Shown here piece by piece: positions 9,955-18,681 of a DNA stretch of 64,000 nucleotides. Numbering within the stretch: position 1 is the stretch's first letter; every line of letters starts with the position of its first letter. The translations under genes were made by a program, and so were the position numbers. The notes beneath the pieces are model-generated. The model saw only the letters and a list, made by a program, of their open reading frames with translations. It was not told where the DNA came from and made no database searches. The DNA is taken from contig NZ_JACHCN010000005.1 in NCBI RefSeq assembly GCF_014205795.1, positions 186,001 through 250,000 of the forward strand, given 5' to 3'. Source of the stretch: Rhodanobacter sp. MP7CTX1 (GTDB lineage: Bacteria > Pseudomonadota > Gammaproteobacteria > Xanthomonadales > Rhodanobacteraceae).

Positions 9955-11367
9955 GTGTTGATCCCACTCATACTCAGCGGCGGTAGCGGAACTCGCTTAT
10001 GGCCGGTATCGCGCAAGAACCTGCCCAAGCAGTTTCTGAATCTGGCGGGTGAAGGTACGCTGTTTCAACAAACGATTACCCGCACTCGGCAGCTGCCGGG
10101 CGTGGCTTCGCCAATCGTGGTGGCCAGCGAGGATCACCGCTTTCTCGCCGCTGAGCAGTTGCTGGAAGTCGGTATTCGGGACGCCACTATCGTTCTGGAA
10201 CCGCTAGCGCGAAATACCGCTCCAGCAATCGCGCTGGGCGCTTTGCAGGCGCAGCAACGCGATTCTGATGCACTGTTACTTGTGTTGCCGGCCGATCATT
10301 TGATCGGCGATACGGCAGCCTTTGTCGCGGCGGTGACGCAGGCAATACCTTTGGCCGAGCAGGGTTGGCTGGTGACGTTTGGCATTCGCCCGGATCGGCC
10401 GGAAACCGGTTTCGGCTATATCCGTCGTGCGGAAGCGATTGGCAATGAAGGTTACCGAGTGGAGCAGTTCGTCGAAAAGCCTGACCTGCTCACCGCCGAA
10501 TCCTATCTCGCCGATGGCGGCTACGACTGGAATTCCGGCATGTTCCTGTTCAAGGCGTCGCGCTATCTGGAAGAGCTGGCCGTACACGCGCCGGCGATGC
10601 TGGCTGCCGTGCGCGAGGCCCACGCGAATGCATCGGCCGATCTGGATTTCGTACGGATCGATCACGACACTTTCGCCCGGGTACCCGACAACTCGATTGA
10701 CTACGCGGTCATGGAGAAAACCCAGCATGCCGCGGTGATTCCGGTCGACTGCACCTGGAGCGACATCGGTTCGTGGTCGGCGCTGTGGCTGACCGGCGAC
10801 AAGGATGCCGAAGGCAACCTGCGTGAGGGCGACACGCTCAGCATCGACAGCCGCAACTCACTGCTGCGTTCGCATGATCGCCACCTGCTGGCGACCGTCG
10901 GCATCGACGACCTGATCGTGGTTACCACGCCGGATGCCACCCTGGTCGCCCATCGCGATGCCGCACAGGACGTGAAGAAGATCGTCGAGCAGCTCAAGGC
11001 CTCCGGCCGCAGCGAGCACTCGCTGCACCGTGTCGTGCACCGGCCGTGGGGCAGCTACGATTCGCTGGAAGCCGGCGACCGGTTCCAGGTCAAGCGCATC
11101 GTGGTCAAACCGGGCGCATCGCTCAGCCTGCAGAAACATCATCACCGCGCCGAACACTGGATCGTGGTCTCCGGCACTGCGGAGGTCACCTGCGACGAAA
11201 AAGTGTTTCTGCTTGGCGAAAACCAGAGCACCTTCATTCCGCTCGGCAGCCAGCACCGACTGCGCAACCCCGGCAAGGTGCCGTTGGAATTGATCGAGGT
11301 GCAATCGGGTAGTTATCTCGGTGAGGACGACATCGTTCGCTACGATGACGTGTACGGCCGCGCTTGA
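9955..11367 (+). CDS. manC: Bifunctional mannose-1-phosphate guanylyltransferase / mannose-6-phosphate isomerase
   Basis: 470 residues if the GTG at 9955 is used, with a TTG one codon later as alternative. The N-terminal nucleotidyltransferase domain begins LIPLILSGGSGTRLWPVSRK and contains FVEKPD. The C-terminal cupin (about residues 350-470) has RPWGSYDSLE, KPGASLSLQKHHHRAEHWI and FIPLGSQHRL, the metal-binding type II isomerase signature. It supplies GDP-mannose for the polysaccharide. Length and two-domain order match ManC/XanB/AlgA. Last gene of the rml operon; a GC-rich hairpin follows. Confidence 0.93.
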   Translation: MLIPLILSGGSGTRLWPVSRKNLPKQFLNLAGEGTLFQQTITRTRQLPGVASPIVVASEDHRFLAAEQLLEVGIRDATIVLEPLARNTAPAIALGALQAQQRDSDALLLVLPADHLIGDTAAFVAAVTQAIPLAEQGWLVTFGIRPDRPETGFGYIRRAEAIGNEGYRVEQFVEKPDLLTAESYLADGGYDWNSGMFLFKASRYLEELAVHAPAMLAAVREAHANASADLDFVRIDHDTFARVPDNSIDYAVMEKTQHAAVIPVDCTWSDIGSWSALWLTGDKDAEGNLREGDTLSIDSRNSLLRSHDRHLLATVGIDDLIVVTTPDATLVAHRDAAQDVKKIVEQLKASGRSEHSLHRVVHRPWGSYDSLEAGDRFQVKRIVVKPGASLSLQKHHHRAEHWIVVSGTAEVTCDEKVFLLGENQSTFIPLGSQHRLRNPGKVPLELIEVQSGSYLGEDDIVRYDDVYGRA

Positions 11368-11413
11368 ATCGCTTCTCAGTTGGATAGCTGGCAAAAATCG
11401 CATCAAACAAGAA

Positions 11414-11437
11414 CGCCTCCCGGCATGCCGGGAGGCG
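11414..11437. terminator. GC-rich hairpin downstream of manC
   Basis: Near-perfect palindrome (arms CGCCTCCCGG and CCGGGAGGCG around AT) about 45 bases after the manC stop. Position suits transcription termination of the rml operon, but only a poor T-run follows, so it may be an imperfect terminator or an RNA-stabilising stem. Confidence 0.5.
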
Positions 11438-11573
11438 TCATGCTATTGCAGTGACGGATGACTAACCGCGCGCCGATCCGATTGGAGGTATTCATCGACC
11501 CCATACCGGCGGCGAAGTCCCAACCCGTACCCCTCGAACAAGCCGGATCGTAAGCCGAACGCTTTGCGAGTGG

Positions 11574-12104
11574 TCAGTTTGATTTCGTGTAGAACACGTA
11601 GGTCGCTGAATACGGCACACCCACTTTCGTGCCAACCCGGGTTGGCGACTTGGCAGGTGCAACGCCACCTTGCGTGGATATCCGCTGCACGTAGACGACC
11701 TTGTTCAATACACCAGCCGCAGGATCGGCCGTAACCTTTACGAGTAGCCAGGGAATGTCGGTAGAGGCTCGTTTCGCAGGCACCGTTGTCACCGGCGTAT
11801 CCGTATCACGGGTGACCCTGCTTCCATCGGCAGCCTCCCAGGAGGGGCCTGCATAGTGATGGATAACGCCCTTGCGCCCGCTCAACTCAGCCAAGGGTGC
11901 CTCGAACACCCATTTCAGCGCTGTTCCGCTATCAGCTGCGCTCGTATAGATCTGGACGCCCGCGGCCTTTGCTGTGAAAGCGACGTTGTATCCGGCGGGC
12001 GGCTGAAGCGCGGCCGGTACGGCCTCCGCTGCTCGCGCAACCTTCGCGCCCGCGACGAGTAGGACAACGGTCGCTAGCAAGGTGGTGACTTTCCGTCCGA
12101 TCAT
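11574..12104 (-). CDS. DUF3455 family secreted protein
   Basis: 176 residues. The N-terminus MIGRKVTTLLATVVLLVAGA with AKVARAAEAVP is a clear Sec signal peptide, probably cut after ARA. The mature part has PPAGYNVAFTAKAAGVQIYT, HYAGPSWEAADGSRV, IPWLLVKV, VYVQRISTQGGVAP and YSATYVFY, matching the DUF3455 pattern. Its function is unknown; it is presumably periplasmic or secreted. The ATG at 12104 has GAGGAT upstream. It stands alone between the rml operon and repeat copy A. Confidence 0.8.
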   Translation of the reverse strand: MIGRKVTTLLATVVLLVAGAKVARAAEAVPAALQPPAGYNVAFTAKAAGVQIYTSAADSGTALKWVFEAPLAELSGRKGVIHHYAGPSWEAADGSRVTRDTDTPVTTVPAKRASTDIPWLLVKVTADPAAGVLNKVVYVQRISTQGGVAPAKSPTRVGTKVGVPYSATYVFYTKSN

Positions 12105-12179
12105 CGATCTATCCTCGCTGGGTGAACGAACGGCTATACGCTTCCACTGAAAACGAGTGACAACACACGCTACCGGCAC

Positions 12180-12437
12180 GACCTAAAAGAGCTGCCAACA
12201 GGGGCCGCGCAGCTGCGCGGCCCCTGTTGGAAAACGTCACCAAAAGCGCGCGAAATAGATTCCAACAAGCACATCGTGAGTGCGAAAAGGACGGTCGGCG
12301 AAACAATATAAATTCCAACAGCTTGCATGGAACCCGAGCGCTTGATTTGGTAGCGGCTTGCCAGCAACAACAGCCGGAGCTCTGCACTCTACACCGATGT
12401 TGTAACCCTACTGAGCTTCATCGAGGGTGCCGTCGTA
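12180..12437. repeat. Intergenic hairpin repeat, copy A (subtype 1)
   Basis: About 258 bases nearly identical in length and sequence to 46542-46799, with related copies near 24.3 and 58.4 kb. A perfect 36-base palindrome lies at 12195-12230 (arms CCAACAGGGGCCGCGCAG and its complement). Two inverted ATTCCAAC motifs follow at about 12260 and 12312. The upstream direct repeats and palindrome of the other copies are missing here; the left edge is 75 bases upstream of the DUF3455 start. The right edge abuts an IS5 transposase remnant. Reading frames through it are not conserved between copies, so it is probably non-coding. Confidence 0.75.
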
Positions 12438-12527
12438 GGGCACCACCTTGTCCATCTCGGCCAGGAACACATCCCGCCGTGTTGGCTTGCGATGGGCTTC
12501 GAAATCACCGTCCGCTTGTGTCGCCAT
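12438..12527 (-). pseudogene. IS5-family transposase N-terminal remnant
   Basis: Thirty codons from an ATG at 12527 read MATQADGDFEAHRKPTRRDV and then FLAEMDKVVPYD, matching the opening of IS5-family transposases (QYRKPTRRERFLAEMDQVIPW style). Homology stops where repeat copy A begins; the frame then ends in a few repeat-encoded codons and TAG. The rest of the transposase is absent. This is a small scar showing that the repeat, or the DNA carrying it, joined here after or during loss of the insertion sequence. Confidence 0.5.
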
Positions 12528-13091
12528 GGTCAGCTGCTCGGTATCTTCCACGCTCTGTCGGTGACGGCTTTCCTTCGAGCACGAGGAAAAATCAGAGTTT
12601 CACTAGAAACGCCTGTCAGGTAAAGGGCCCCTGATTTTATTCAGCCATTTATCTGCCTAGGCCGACATTTGAGCCGCCACGCGCTGCATTGATGACCTGA
12701 GCTCCAGTTCATGCTCGCGATAGAAGTGTGGTCGAGGATACTGCCGCTTAAGGGCGGCATCACATGGGCACGGATGCGGGGAAAAAAGCCTTCCTTGGCC
12801 TCTGCCCGGGTGCCCGTAAAGCGCCACCTGTTTCAAAGGTGAAACACAGGAATTGAGCCAATTGCAAAGCGGACCCAACGGAGCGTATAAGCGGGCAGAG
12901 GATATCGATCCAGACCTGTGCCATGTACGCAAGAGGTCCGCGGCCGTCAGCGATGATCGCCTGGTTTTGGCTATTTTTCCGAACGCAGTGGAATATCTCT
13001 TGCCAAAATAGAAGACAGGAATCCAAAGACACGGAAAGGCATTGCATCGAATCCAAGCGGATGTTTACGCGAGCACTTGGAGGTATCTACG
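12528..13091. other. Gene-free stretch upstream of the crotonase-like gene
   Basis: No convincing coding region on either strand. The left 80 bases may be the upstream end of the IS5 remnant. The right end carries GGAGGT at 13079-13084, the ribosome site of the next gene; its promoter presumably lies here but I could not identify -35 and -10 boxes with confidence. Confidence 0.4.
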
Positions 13092-14063
13092 ATGAAACTG
13101 CATTTCTTAACCATTGCACTGATAGCCGCGGGCATCGCCATCACCGGTCAAGTCGTCGCCGGCCAGAACGCCGCAGAATCTGCGCAAAAATCGGATGTGA
13201 CTCAGGCCACCGCAAAGAGCGGCCACCCCGTGAAACAAGAGATCCGTATCAAGCGGATCACACCCGAATATTGGCGCGTGACCCTGGACAATCCGCCGTT
13301 CAATATCTTCGGGCCCGAAACCATTCCACAATTGAACGACGTCGTCACGCAGCTTGAGACGGATCCCAAAGTCAAAGTAGTCGTGTTCGACAGTGCGGTT
13401 CCAGGTTTTTTCCTGACGCACTACAACTTCATTCCGCCGTTTTCAGAGACGACAAGTCTGCCGCCCGGCCGAACCGGCCTGCCCGCCTTGCCCGACATAC
13501 TGGTCCGCCTGAGCCGCGCTCCGGCGGTATCCATTGTCGAGATTCGCGGCCGCGCCACCGGCGTTGGCAGCGAATTGTCCCTGGCGAGCGACATGCGTTT
13601 CGCCAGCCGCGAGAAGGCTGTTCTGTCGCAATTCGAGATCGGTGCCGGCTTCACCCCCGGCGGTGGCCCGATGGCGCGTCTTCCTCGCTTGATCGGACGC
13701 GGCCGCGCACTTGAAGTCCTGCTGAGCGGTGATGATATCGACGGCGATCTCGCCGAGCGATACGGATACGTCAATCGTTCATTTCCCGATGCGGAACTGG
13801 ACAAATTCGTGGATACGCTTGCCCGGCGGATTGCCACATTCGACAAGCAGGCAATCATCGACATCAAACACCAGGTTGACATTGCCAGCCTGCCTCCGGA
13901 TGCGGACCTAGGCACAGAGTGGGCTACGTTTCTTCGGTCGGTGCAACGTCCGGCAGCACAACAGCGGATCACAAAGCTCATGAAACTGGGCCTTCAGGTG
14001 GATCCCGATGTAGAGAAACATCTCCCCCACTACACGGGTTTGGTTGGCGAGGGGCAACCCTAG
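13092..14063 (+). CDS. Exported enoyl-CoA hydratase/isomerase-like protein
   Basis: 323 residues, ATG at 13092 with GGAGGT eight bases upstream. Residues 1-25 form a signal peptide (MKLHFLTIALIAAGIAITGQ, then VVAGQ), so the product is probably periplasmic, unusual for a crotonase fold. The body has crotonase features: WRVTLDNPPFNIFGPE, VVFDSAVPGFFLTHYNF, EIRGRATGVGSELSLASDMR and FEIGAGFTPGGGPMARLPRL. The usual oxyanion-hole layout appears present, but CoA is not expected in the periplasm, so the reaction is unknown. It is single-gene; the frameshifted P460 gene follows about 400 bases later. Confidence 0.75.
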   Translation: MKLHFLTIALIAAGIAITGQVVAGQNAAESAQKSDVTQATAKSGHPVKQEIRIKRITPEYWRVTLDNPPFNIFGPETIPQLNDVVTQLETDPKVKVVVFDSAVPGFFLTHYNFIPPFSETTSLPPGRTGLPALPDILVRLSRAPAVSIVEIRGRATGVGSELSLASDMRFASREKAVLSQFEIGAGFTPGGGPMARLPRLIGRGRALEVLLSGDDIDGDLAERYGYVNRSFPDAELDKFVDTLARRIATFDKQAIIDIKHQVDIASLPPDADLGTEWATFLRSVQRPAAQQRITKLMKLGLQVDPDVEKHLPHYTGLVGEGQP

Positions 14064-14460
14064 ACCCAGCCACTTTCGGGCATAACAGCGCCCCAGATCA
14101 TTTCAGGGAATTCATGACCCCAATCGAGGTGAAACCATGTTGTTGCTGCTGTCGCGTTTGGAACTTGAATCAGAGGCCTCGCGTGGCCGAGGTGGCCGCG
14201 CGAAATTCTGCCACGCCTAGGCACACTGTCCGATAGCACCCACGAAAACACGGTATTCCTTCTTCCTGAAAGCTGCCTTACGAAAAGCATCTTCGAGCTT
14301 CTTCTCAACCGCCGCTCTGGCTTGCAGCGCGAGTGCACCATAGTTGTCAGTTGCTCCGAATGCTGGATGTAGAGCGGTCCCGCGCCAAAGCTTTCCAGGG
14401 CTGGCGATCTGGGACCCGGCGGGAGTACGGTGGCCAATAGGTCGGACGGAGAAGCTAATC
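14064..14460. other. Gap with a possible minus-strand gene remnant
   Basis: No intact gene. On the minus strand the segment ending at 14217 encodes a charged helical stretch (ALQARAAVEKKLEDAFRKAA) that looks protein-like and could be the C-terminus of a decayed gene, but the frame upstream runs antisense through the P460 gene and has no clear start. I do not recognise it. Confidence 0.25.
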
Positions 14461-15100
14461 ATGAAGCTGTTCAATACTACGATTGTCGGCATGGCCGGAT
14501 CGGTGGTCGCTCTTGCAATGACCGCTCTTGCGTTCGCCGCCTCCGGACCAACGGGCTCAGACTCAGTTCCTGCCACTGGTCGGATGAAGGTCGATACCGC
14601 GGTCGACCGCTTCGGAAAGCTGCATGTGCCCGATAAACTATCGAACGACATACCAGTTCTTGGGGACCTGGGCAGTTGCCAAAGACCACGGCGCGGGATC
14701 GGAAGAGATGCACGTCCTCTACGCATCACCCGGCACCATCGAGGCCTATCGCAAGGACGGGCATTTCCCGGATGGCGCGATACTCGTGAAAGAGGTCTAT
14801 CGCGCAGCTACCGGGGCGATGACGACCGGCACAGTCAGTCATGTCGACAGTCTAAGGGGCTGGTTCATCATGGTGAGGGACCGCAACGGCCACCATCCCG
14901 CGAGTGATGTGTGGGGTGATGGCTGGGGTTGGTCGTGGTTTGACGCCGCCAACCCGTCGGCGGCCTCACGCAATCTCCCCATGAAGGATGGGATCGTGCG
15001 TCCGACGTTCGACTACAAGGAGAACTGCAAGGGCTGCCATGCACCGGCAGTAGCGACAGAGTGGATCTATATAGAAGGCTATCCTCCGCTGAAGCACTAA
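14461..15100 (+). pseudogene. Cytochrome P460 family protein, frameshifted
   Basis: Two overlapping frames together make one protein. Frame 1 from the ATG at 14461 gives a signal peptide (MKLFNTTIVGMAGSVVALAM) and runs to FGKLHVPD. Frame 2 continues NYRTTYQFLGTWAVAKDHG, then the haem motif CKGCH near the C-terminus, ending at 15100. The switch falls at AAA 14635-14637: removing one A restores VPDNYRTTYQFLGTW, the normal P460 core. P460 proteins are periplasmic haem proteins linked to hydroxylamine or cytochrome c' beta chemistry. The break is a single-base insertion, so either a recent pseudogene or a sequencing error. Confidence 0.75.
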
Positions 15101-15228
15101 CCCCCGGGCGAAATATCGCGCAGTCGTACGACAGCGCAGAAGGAAACAGATGCCCCCCCCCCGCTGTGCTGATTTAGACCGAATTGATCCATATAAGCGG
15201 TGCGCCCTTGTCCGCCTGCTGGTTTGAG

Positions 15229-15345
15229 CTAAAACGTGTAAAGCTCGCTGGCGATCTTCCAGCGGTCACCAACCTTCACCAGGGATCGTTTGATCATCCC
15301 GCTTTCTTGACGGCAATGATCGTGCCCTCTCTCGCTTCGCGATCA
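15229..15345 (-). pseudogene. Possible SnoaL/DUF4440-like C-terminal remnant
   Basis: The minus strand ends with SLVKVGDRWKIASELYTF then TAG at 15229, the typical last strand of SnoaL-like or DUF4440 proteins; just upstream, in another frame, REGTIIAVKKAG fits the preceding strand. A frameshift and stop separate the pieces and nothing earlier is recognisable. Very short, so treat as tentative. The rest of 15101-15413 holds only a C-homopolymer near 15152. Confidence 0.3.
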
Positions 15346-15413
15346 CTGACGGATATTTACTCGGTCAGCTCGTACTCCGGTTGTGCAGCGCGCTGCGTCA
15401 GACGCCTTACCTC

Positions 15414-16952
15414 CTAGGAGCGACGATCGGCGCTGGAGCGCGCAGCAACATGTAAGTCTGCCTCATCAAATCCACCACCCGCAGCTAGCATCAACTTGGC
15501 GGAATCGACGAGCCGCTGCGCCTGCGCCTGCACGACACCCAGTTCTGCCTGCTGCTCCAGACGCTGAGCATCCAGAACCTGGATATAACCCGCATTGCCG
15601 GCACGGTAACCTTGGAGCGTCAGGTTCAGTGAGGACGAGGCAGACACCAAAGCCCGCTTTTGCGTCGATAGTGCATCGGCATCATTCGATAAAGCGTGCA
15701 TGGCGTCTGCGACTTGCCGGAAAGCCACAATCACCGTTTGCTGGTAATCGGCAAAACTGGCCTGGTATTCATGCTGGGTCGCGCCTTGTTCTGCACGGAG
15801 CGCTCCGCCATGAAATAGCGGGGCGCTTATACCGCCCAGCAGCGTCCAGGCCAATTCCGAAGGGCCATGACTTAGCAAACCCTGCTCGCCAAGTTGCGCA
15901 TTGAGCGTGACATGCGGATAGAGGTTTGCGGTAGCGATGCCGACAGCGGCGCTGGCCGAGTGTAGGTTTGCCTCAGCTGCGACAATGTCTGGGCGCTTGT
16001 GAACCAGCTGGGAGGGAACCGCAATTGGCAACGCGGCGGGCAACGCAAAGTCCTCGAGCTTGATGTCCGGCGGTTGCCAGTTACCGGCACTCTCACCGAC
16101 GAGAGCCGCGATCTCGTCCCTGGATTCATCAAACTGCTCATGCAGCGCAGGCAGCAAGGTTCGATCGTGGTCAAGCTGACTCTGGGCGCTGAGCACATCC
16201 ACGTCGGATACACCACCAGCCTGACGTGCCGCTTTGACGAGATCAAGATTTCGCTCGTCTGAGCTGATGATTTTTCCGACGACATCCATTTGCGACTTGA
16301 TGGACGCAGCCGTGATCGTCTGGATCACGATGTTGCCGCTCACAGTTAACGAAACCGCCGAAGTCTCGGCAGCCTGATACTGCGCTTTCGCCTTGGCATC
16401 ATCGATGCGATGACGCGTTCCCCCAAAGATGTCCAGATCGTAGCTAACGCTTGGCCCTGCCGAGTAGGCCGAAAATATTGGGAAATCTTTTGCGTCCGGG
16501 CCAAATGCGGTGGCGCCGAGGCGGGCCCGTTGCGCGCCCGCCGAGAAATCCACCTGTGGCTTAAGGCCGGCCTGGGCAACGGCGATACGCGAGTGGGCGG
16601 CCATCAGGCGGTCTCGGGCGGACGCCAGGGACTGATTGCCGAGCAAACCTTTTCTTACAAGGCCATTTAACTGCGGCAGCTGAAACGCAGTCCACCATTG
16701 GGTGGGCAAGGATGCCCCGAGAGAGATCGTTTGCGGCGTGTTTGATTCGATGCCTGCTTTCTCGGGCTGAACATAGCGTTCCAACTTGGGAGCCTGCGGC
16801 GCCTGATAAAGCGGCACCACCGCGCAGCCCGCCGACAACGCGATGGATAGACCCAGAGCCGAGCGAACCGTCATCGCCAAAAGGCGAGGCAGCACAGAGG
16901 GGGCAACGCCCGACGAGTAAGTCGCGCAGAAATTGTCAGTGATCTTGTTCAT
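15414..16952 (-). CDS. Outer-membrane efflux lipoprotein (NodT/OprM type)
   Basis: 512 residues. The lipobox LSAGC with preceding hydrophobic stretch marks a lipoprotein. The mature part has duplicated outer-membrane-factor repeats, with motifs PTQWWTAFQLPQLNGLV, QVDFSAGAQRARLG, SYDLDIFGGTRHR and KRPDIVAAEANLHSASAAVGI. It forms the trimeric exit duct of the efflux system encoded just upstream (39 bases after the MFS gene). Start at 16952 (MNKITDN); a later Met at 16874 would give a shorter lipoprotein signal and is possible. Confidence 0.88.
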   Translation of the reverse strand: MNKITDNFCATYSSGVAPSVLPRLLAMTVRSALGLSIALSAGCAVVPLYQAPQAPKLERYVQPEKAGIESNTPQTISLGASLPTQWWTAFQLPQLNGLVRKGLLGNQSLASARDRLMAAHSRIAVAQAGLKPQVDFSAGAQRARLGATAFGPDAKDFPIFSAYSAGPSVSYDLDIFGGTRHRIDDAKAKAQYQAAETSAVSLTVSGNIVIQTITAASIKSQMDVVGKIISSDERNLDLVKAARQAGGVSDVDVLSAQSQLDHDRTLLPALHEQFDESRDEIAALVGESAGNWQPPDIKLEDFALPAALPIAVPSQLVHKRPDIVAAEANLHSASAAVGIATANLYPHVTLNAQLGEQGLLSHGPSELAWTLLGGISAPLFHGGALRAEQGATQHEYQASFADYQQTVIVAFRQVADAMHALSNDADALSTQKRALVSASSSLNLTLQGYRAGNAGYIQVLDAQRLEQQAELGVVQAQAQRLVDSAKLMLAAGGGFDEADLHVAARSSADRRS

Positions 16953-16991
16953 GTGAGTGTCCAAAGCAAGGGAGAACGAGCCGAGCATCTG

Positions 16992-18650
16992 TCAATGAGA
17001 ATCGACGACGCCGCCTGAAGGTTTTCCCGCCTTTTTTAAGAGAATGACAAACAAAAGCGCCGCCACGAGCAACACGCTCTGCATGATGAAGGTGTCGCTA
17101 AACCCCATGAAAAACGATTGCCGGCGAATGGCCCTTCCTATGCCCACAATCGCTTCATGCCGCGCGTACGCGAGATCACTCACACCATGAGAAAGAAAGT
17201 AGTGGGTCAGCGAATCAATGCGTCTTTGCGTGTACTCGTTGATCAGTGTGGCGTTCTCGGTAAGCATGTTCGAGTGAAACTGCTCGCGCTTCGTCAGGAA
17301 CGTCTGAAGAACCGCAATACCCACGGCACCGCCAAGGTTTCGCATCATGTTGAAAAGGGCGGATGCCGATGGCGCGAATTCATGCTCGATGCCGGCAATG
17401 GCGACAGCCGACAAAGGCGCCATGACCAGGGCCTGGGCAACTGCGCGCATCAGGCTTGAGCCTAGAAATTGCGGCCCGGAAAAATTCGCTGAGGTCCAGC
17501 CAGCGAGCATGCTTCCCACGATGAACATGACGAAGCCTGCGGTTGCCAGCGTGCGCCCATCGAAATAGCGCATCAGTTTCGGTGTGAACGGAATAATCAC
17601 TAACTGAGGCAGGCCGATCCAGATCAATACGCCACCGATTTGCTGGGCGTCGTAACCCTGCAAGCTGGACAGATACTGGGGTACCAAATAGATCCATCCA
17701 TACATCGAAAAGCCGAAGATGAAGTTAGCGACGGTTCCAAGTCCAAAATTGCGGCGCGCAAGCAGGCGAAGGTGGAGCAGCGGATGCGAAGTCCTCAGTT
17801 CGTTGATCACGAAGCCGACGAGACAAACGACCGCCACGATAGCCAGGCGAAGAATGAAGCTGGAGCCGAACCAATCGTCCTTGTTGCCTTCCTCCAACAC
17901 CGTTTCCAGTGAGCCCAGTCCAACTGCCATCAGGGCAATTCCCGTCCAATCACCCTTGCGTAGCAATTCGAACTGGCGAGGCGAGCGGTCGAGCGCGTAC
18001 CACAACATGCCAAACATCAAAATGCCGGGCGGTACGCTGATGAAGAAGATCGACTGCCAACCGAAGTTATCGTTGAAATAGCCGCCCAATACCGGACCAA
18101 TGGATGGCGCAAAGACGACCGAAACCGAGTAGATCGCCATCCCGACCGTATGCAGTGACCGAGGAAGACGCGTCATGATGATCGAGAATGCCAGCGGTAT
18201 TAGCACGCCTCCGGCGATGCCTTGTAGCGCGCGCAAGACAATCATCTGATCGAGGTTCTGCGCAAAGGCGCAGGCCGCGGACAGAATGACGAAGAGCACG
18301 ATGTTGGTGAGCAGATAGGTCCGCAAAGAAAACACCTTCGCCAGCCATCCACTGAGTGGAATGATGATGATTTCGGCCACCAGGTACGCCGTGGTGATCC
18401 AACCACCCTCATCGGTGCCGGTCCCGATGGCTCCCTGAATGTCTGCGAGTGAGGCGCCGACTACCTGGATATTCAGAATCGCGAGGAAGGCGCCCAGTGT
18501 CGAACCGATCACCGCGATCCATGTCCGAAATGGGACCTTCTCAACGGGGCTGGAGTACATCGATTCTGTGTTGACCGGTGGAACGGTTTGCGTGATTCCC
18601 TCGCTCGGGATCGGCGGACTCGGCAATGCGCTTGACGCTGAAGCACTCAT
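16992..18650 (-). CDS. DHA2-family (EmrB-like) drug:H+ antiporter
   Basis: 552 residues with about 14 hydrophobic segments. Motif SLADIQGAIGTGTDEGGWIT and the TM4-5 stretch RALQGIAGGVLIPLAFSIIM, then GPVLGGYFNDNFGWQSIFFI, are characteristic of EmrB/QacA antiporters. The start at 18650 has GGAAAG upstream; a longer frame would run antisense-like sequence. It is the inner-membrane pump of the tripartite operon with the HlyD-type adaptor (31 bases upstream) and the NodT-type channel. Confidence 0.92.
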   Translation of the reverse strand: MSASASSALPSPPIPSEGITQTVPPVNTESMYSSPVEKVPFRTWIAVIGSTLGAFLAILNIQVVGASLADIQGAIGTGTDEGGWITTAYLVAEIIIIPLSGWLAKVFSLRTYLLTNIVLFVILSAACAFAQNLDQMIVLRALQGIAGGVLIPLAFSIIMTRLPRSLHTVGMAIYSVSVVFAPSIGPVLGGYFNDNFGWQSIFFISVPPGILMFGMLWYALDRSPRQFELLRKGDWTGIALMAVGLGSLETVLEEGNKDDWFGSSFILRLAIVAVVCLVGFVINELRTSHPLLHLRLLARRNFGLGTVANFIFGFSMYGWIYLVPQYLSSLQGYDAQQIGGVLIWIGLPQLVIIPFTPKLMRYFDGRTLATAGFVMFIVGSMLAGWTSANFSGPQFLGSSLMRAVAQALVMAPLSAVAIAGIEHEFAPSASALFNMMRNLGGAVGIAVLQTFLTKREQFHSNMLTENATLINEYTQRRIDSLTHYFLSHGVSDLAYARHEAIVGIGRAIRRQSFFMGFSDTFIMQSVLLVAALLFVILLKKAGKPSGGVVDSH

Positions 18651-18681
18651 GATCGATCTTTCCGGATTGGGCCGTGGACGA

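Noticed and set aside
8850-10028. Long minus-strand open frame (about 390 codons) opposite rmlD
   Set aside because: rmlD on the plus strand has complete family motifs and operon overlaps. The minus frame is a GC-rich antisense shadow with no recognisable domain.
12657-13056. Minus-strand frames of about 90-98 codons upstream of the crotonase-like gene
   Set aside because: No ribosome site, no domain pattern, and they run through the expected promoter of the downstream gene.
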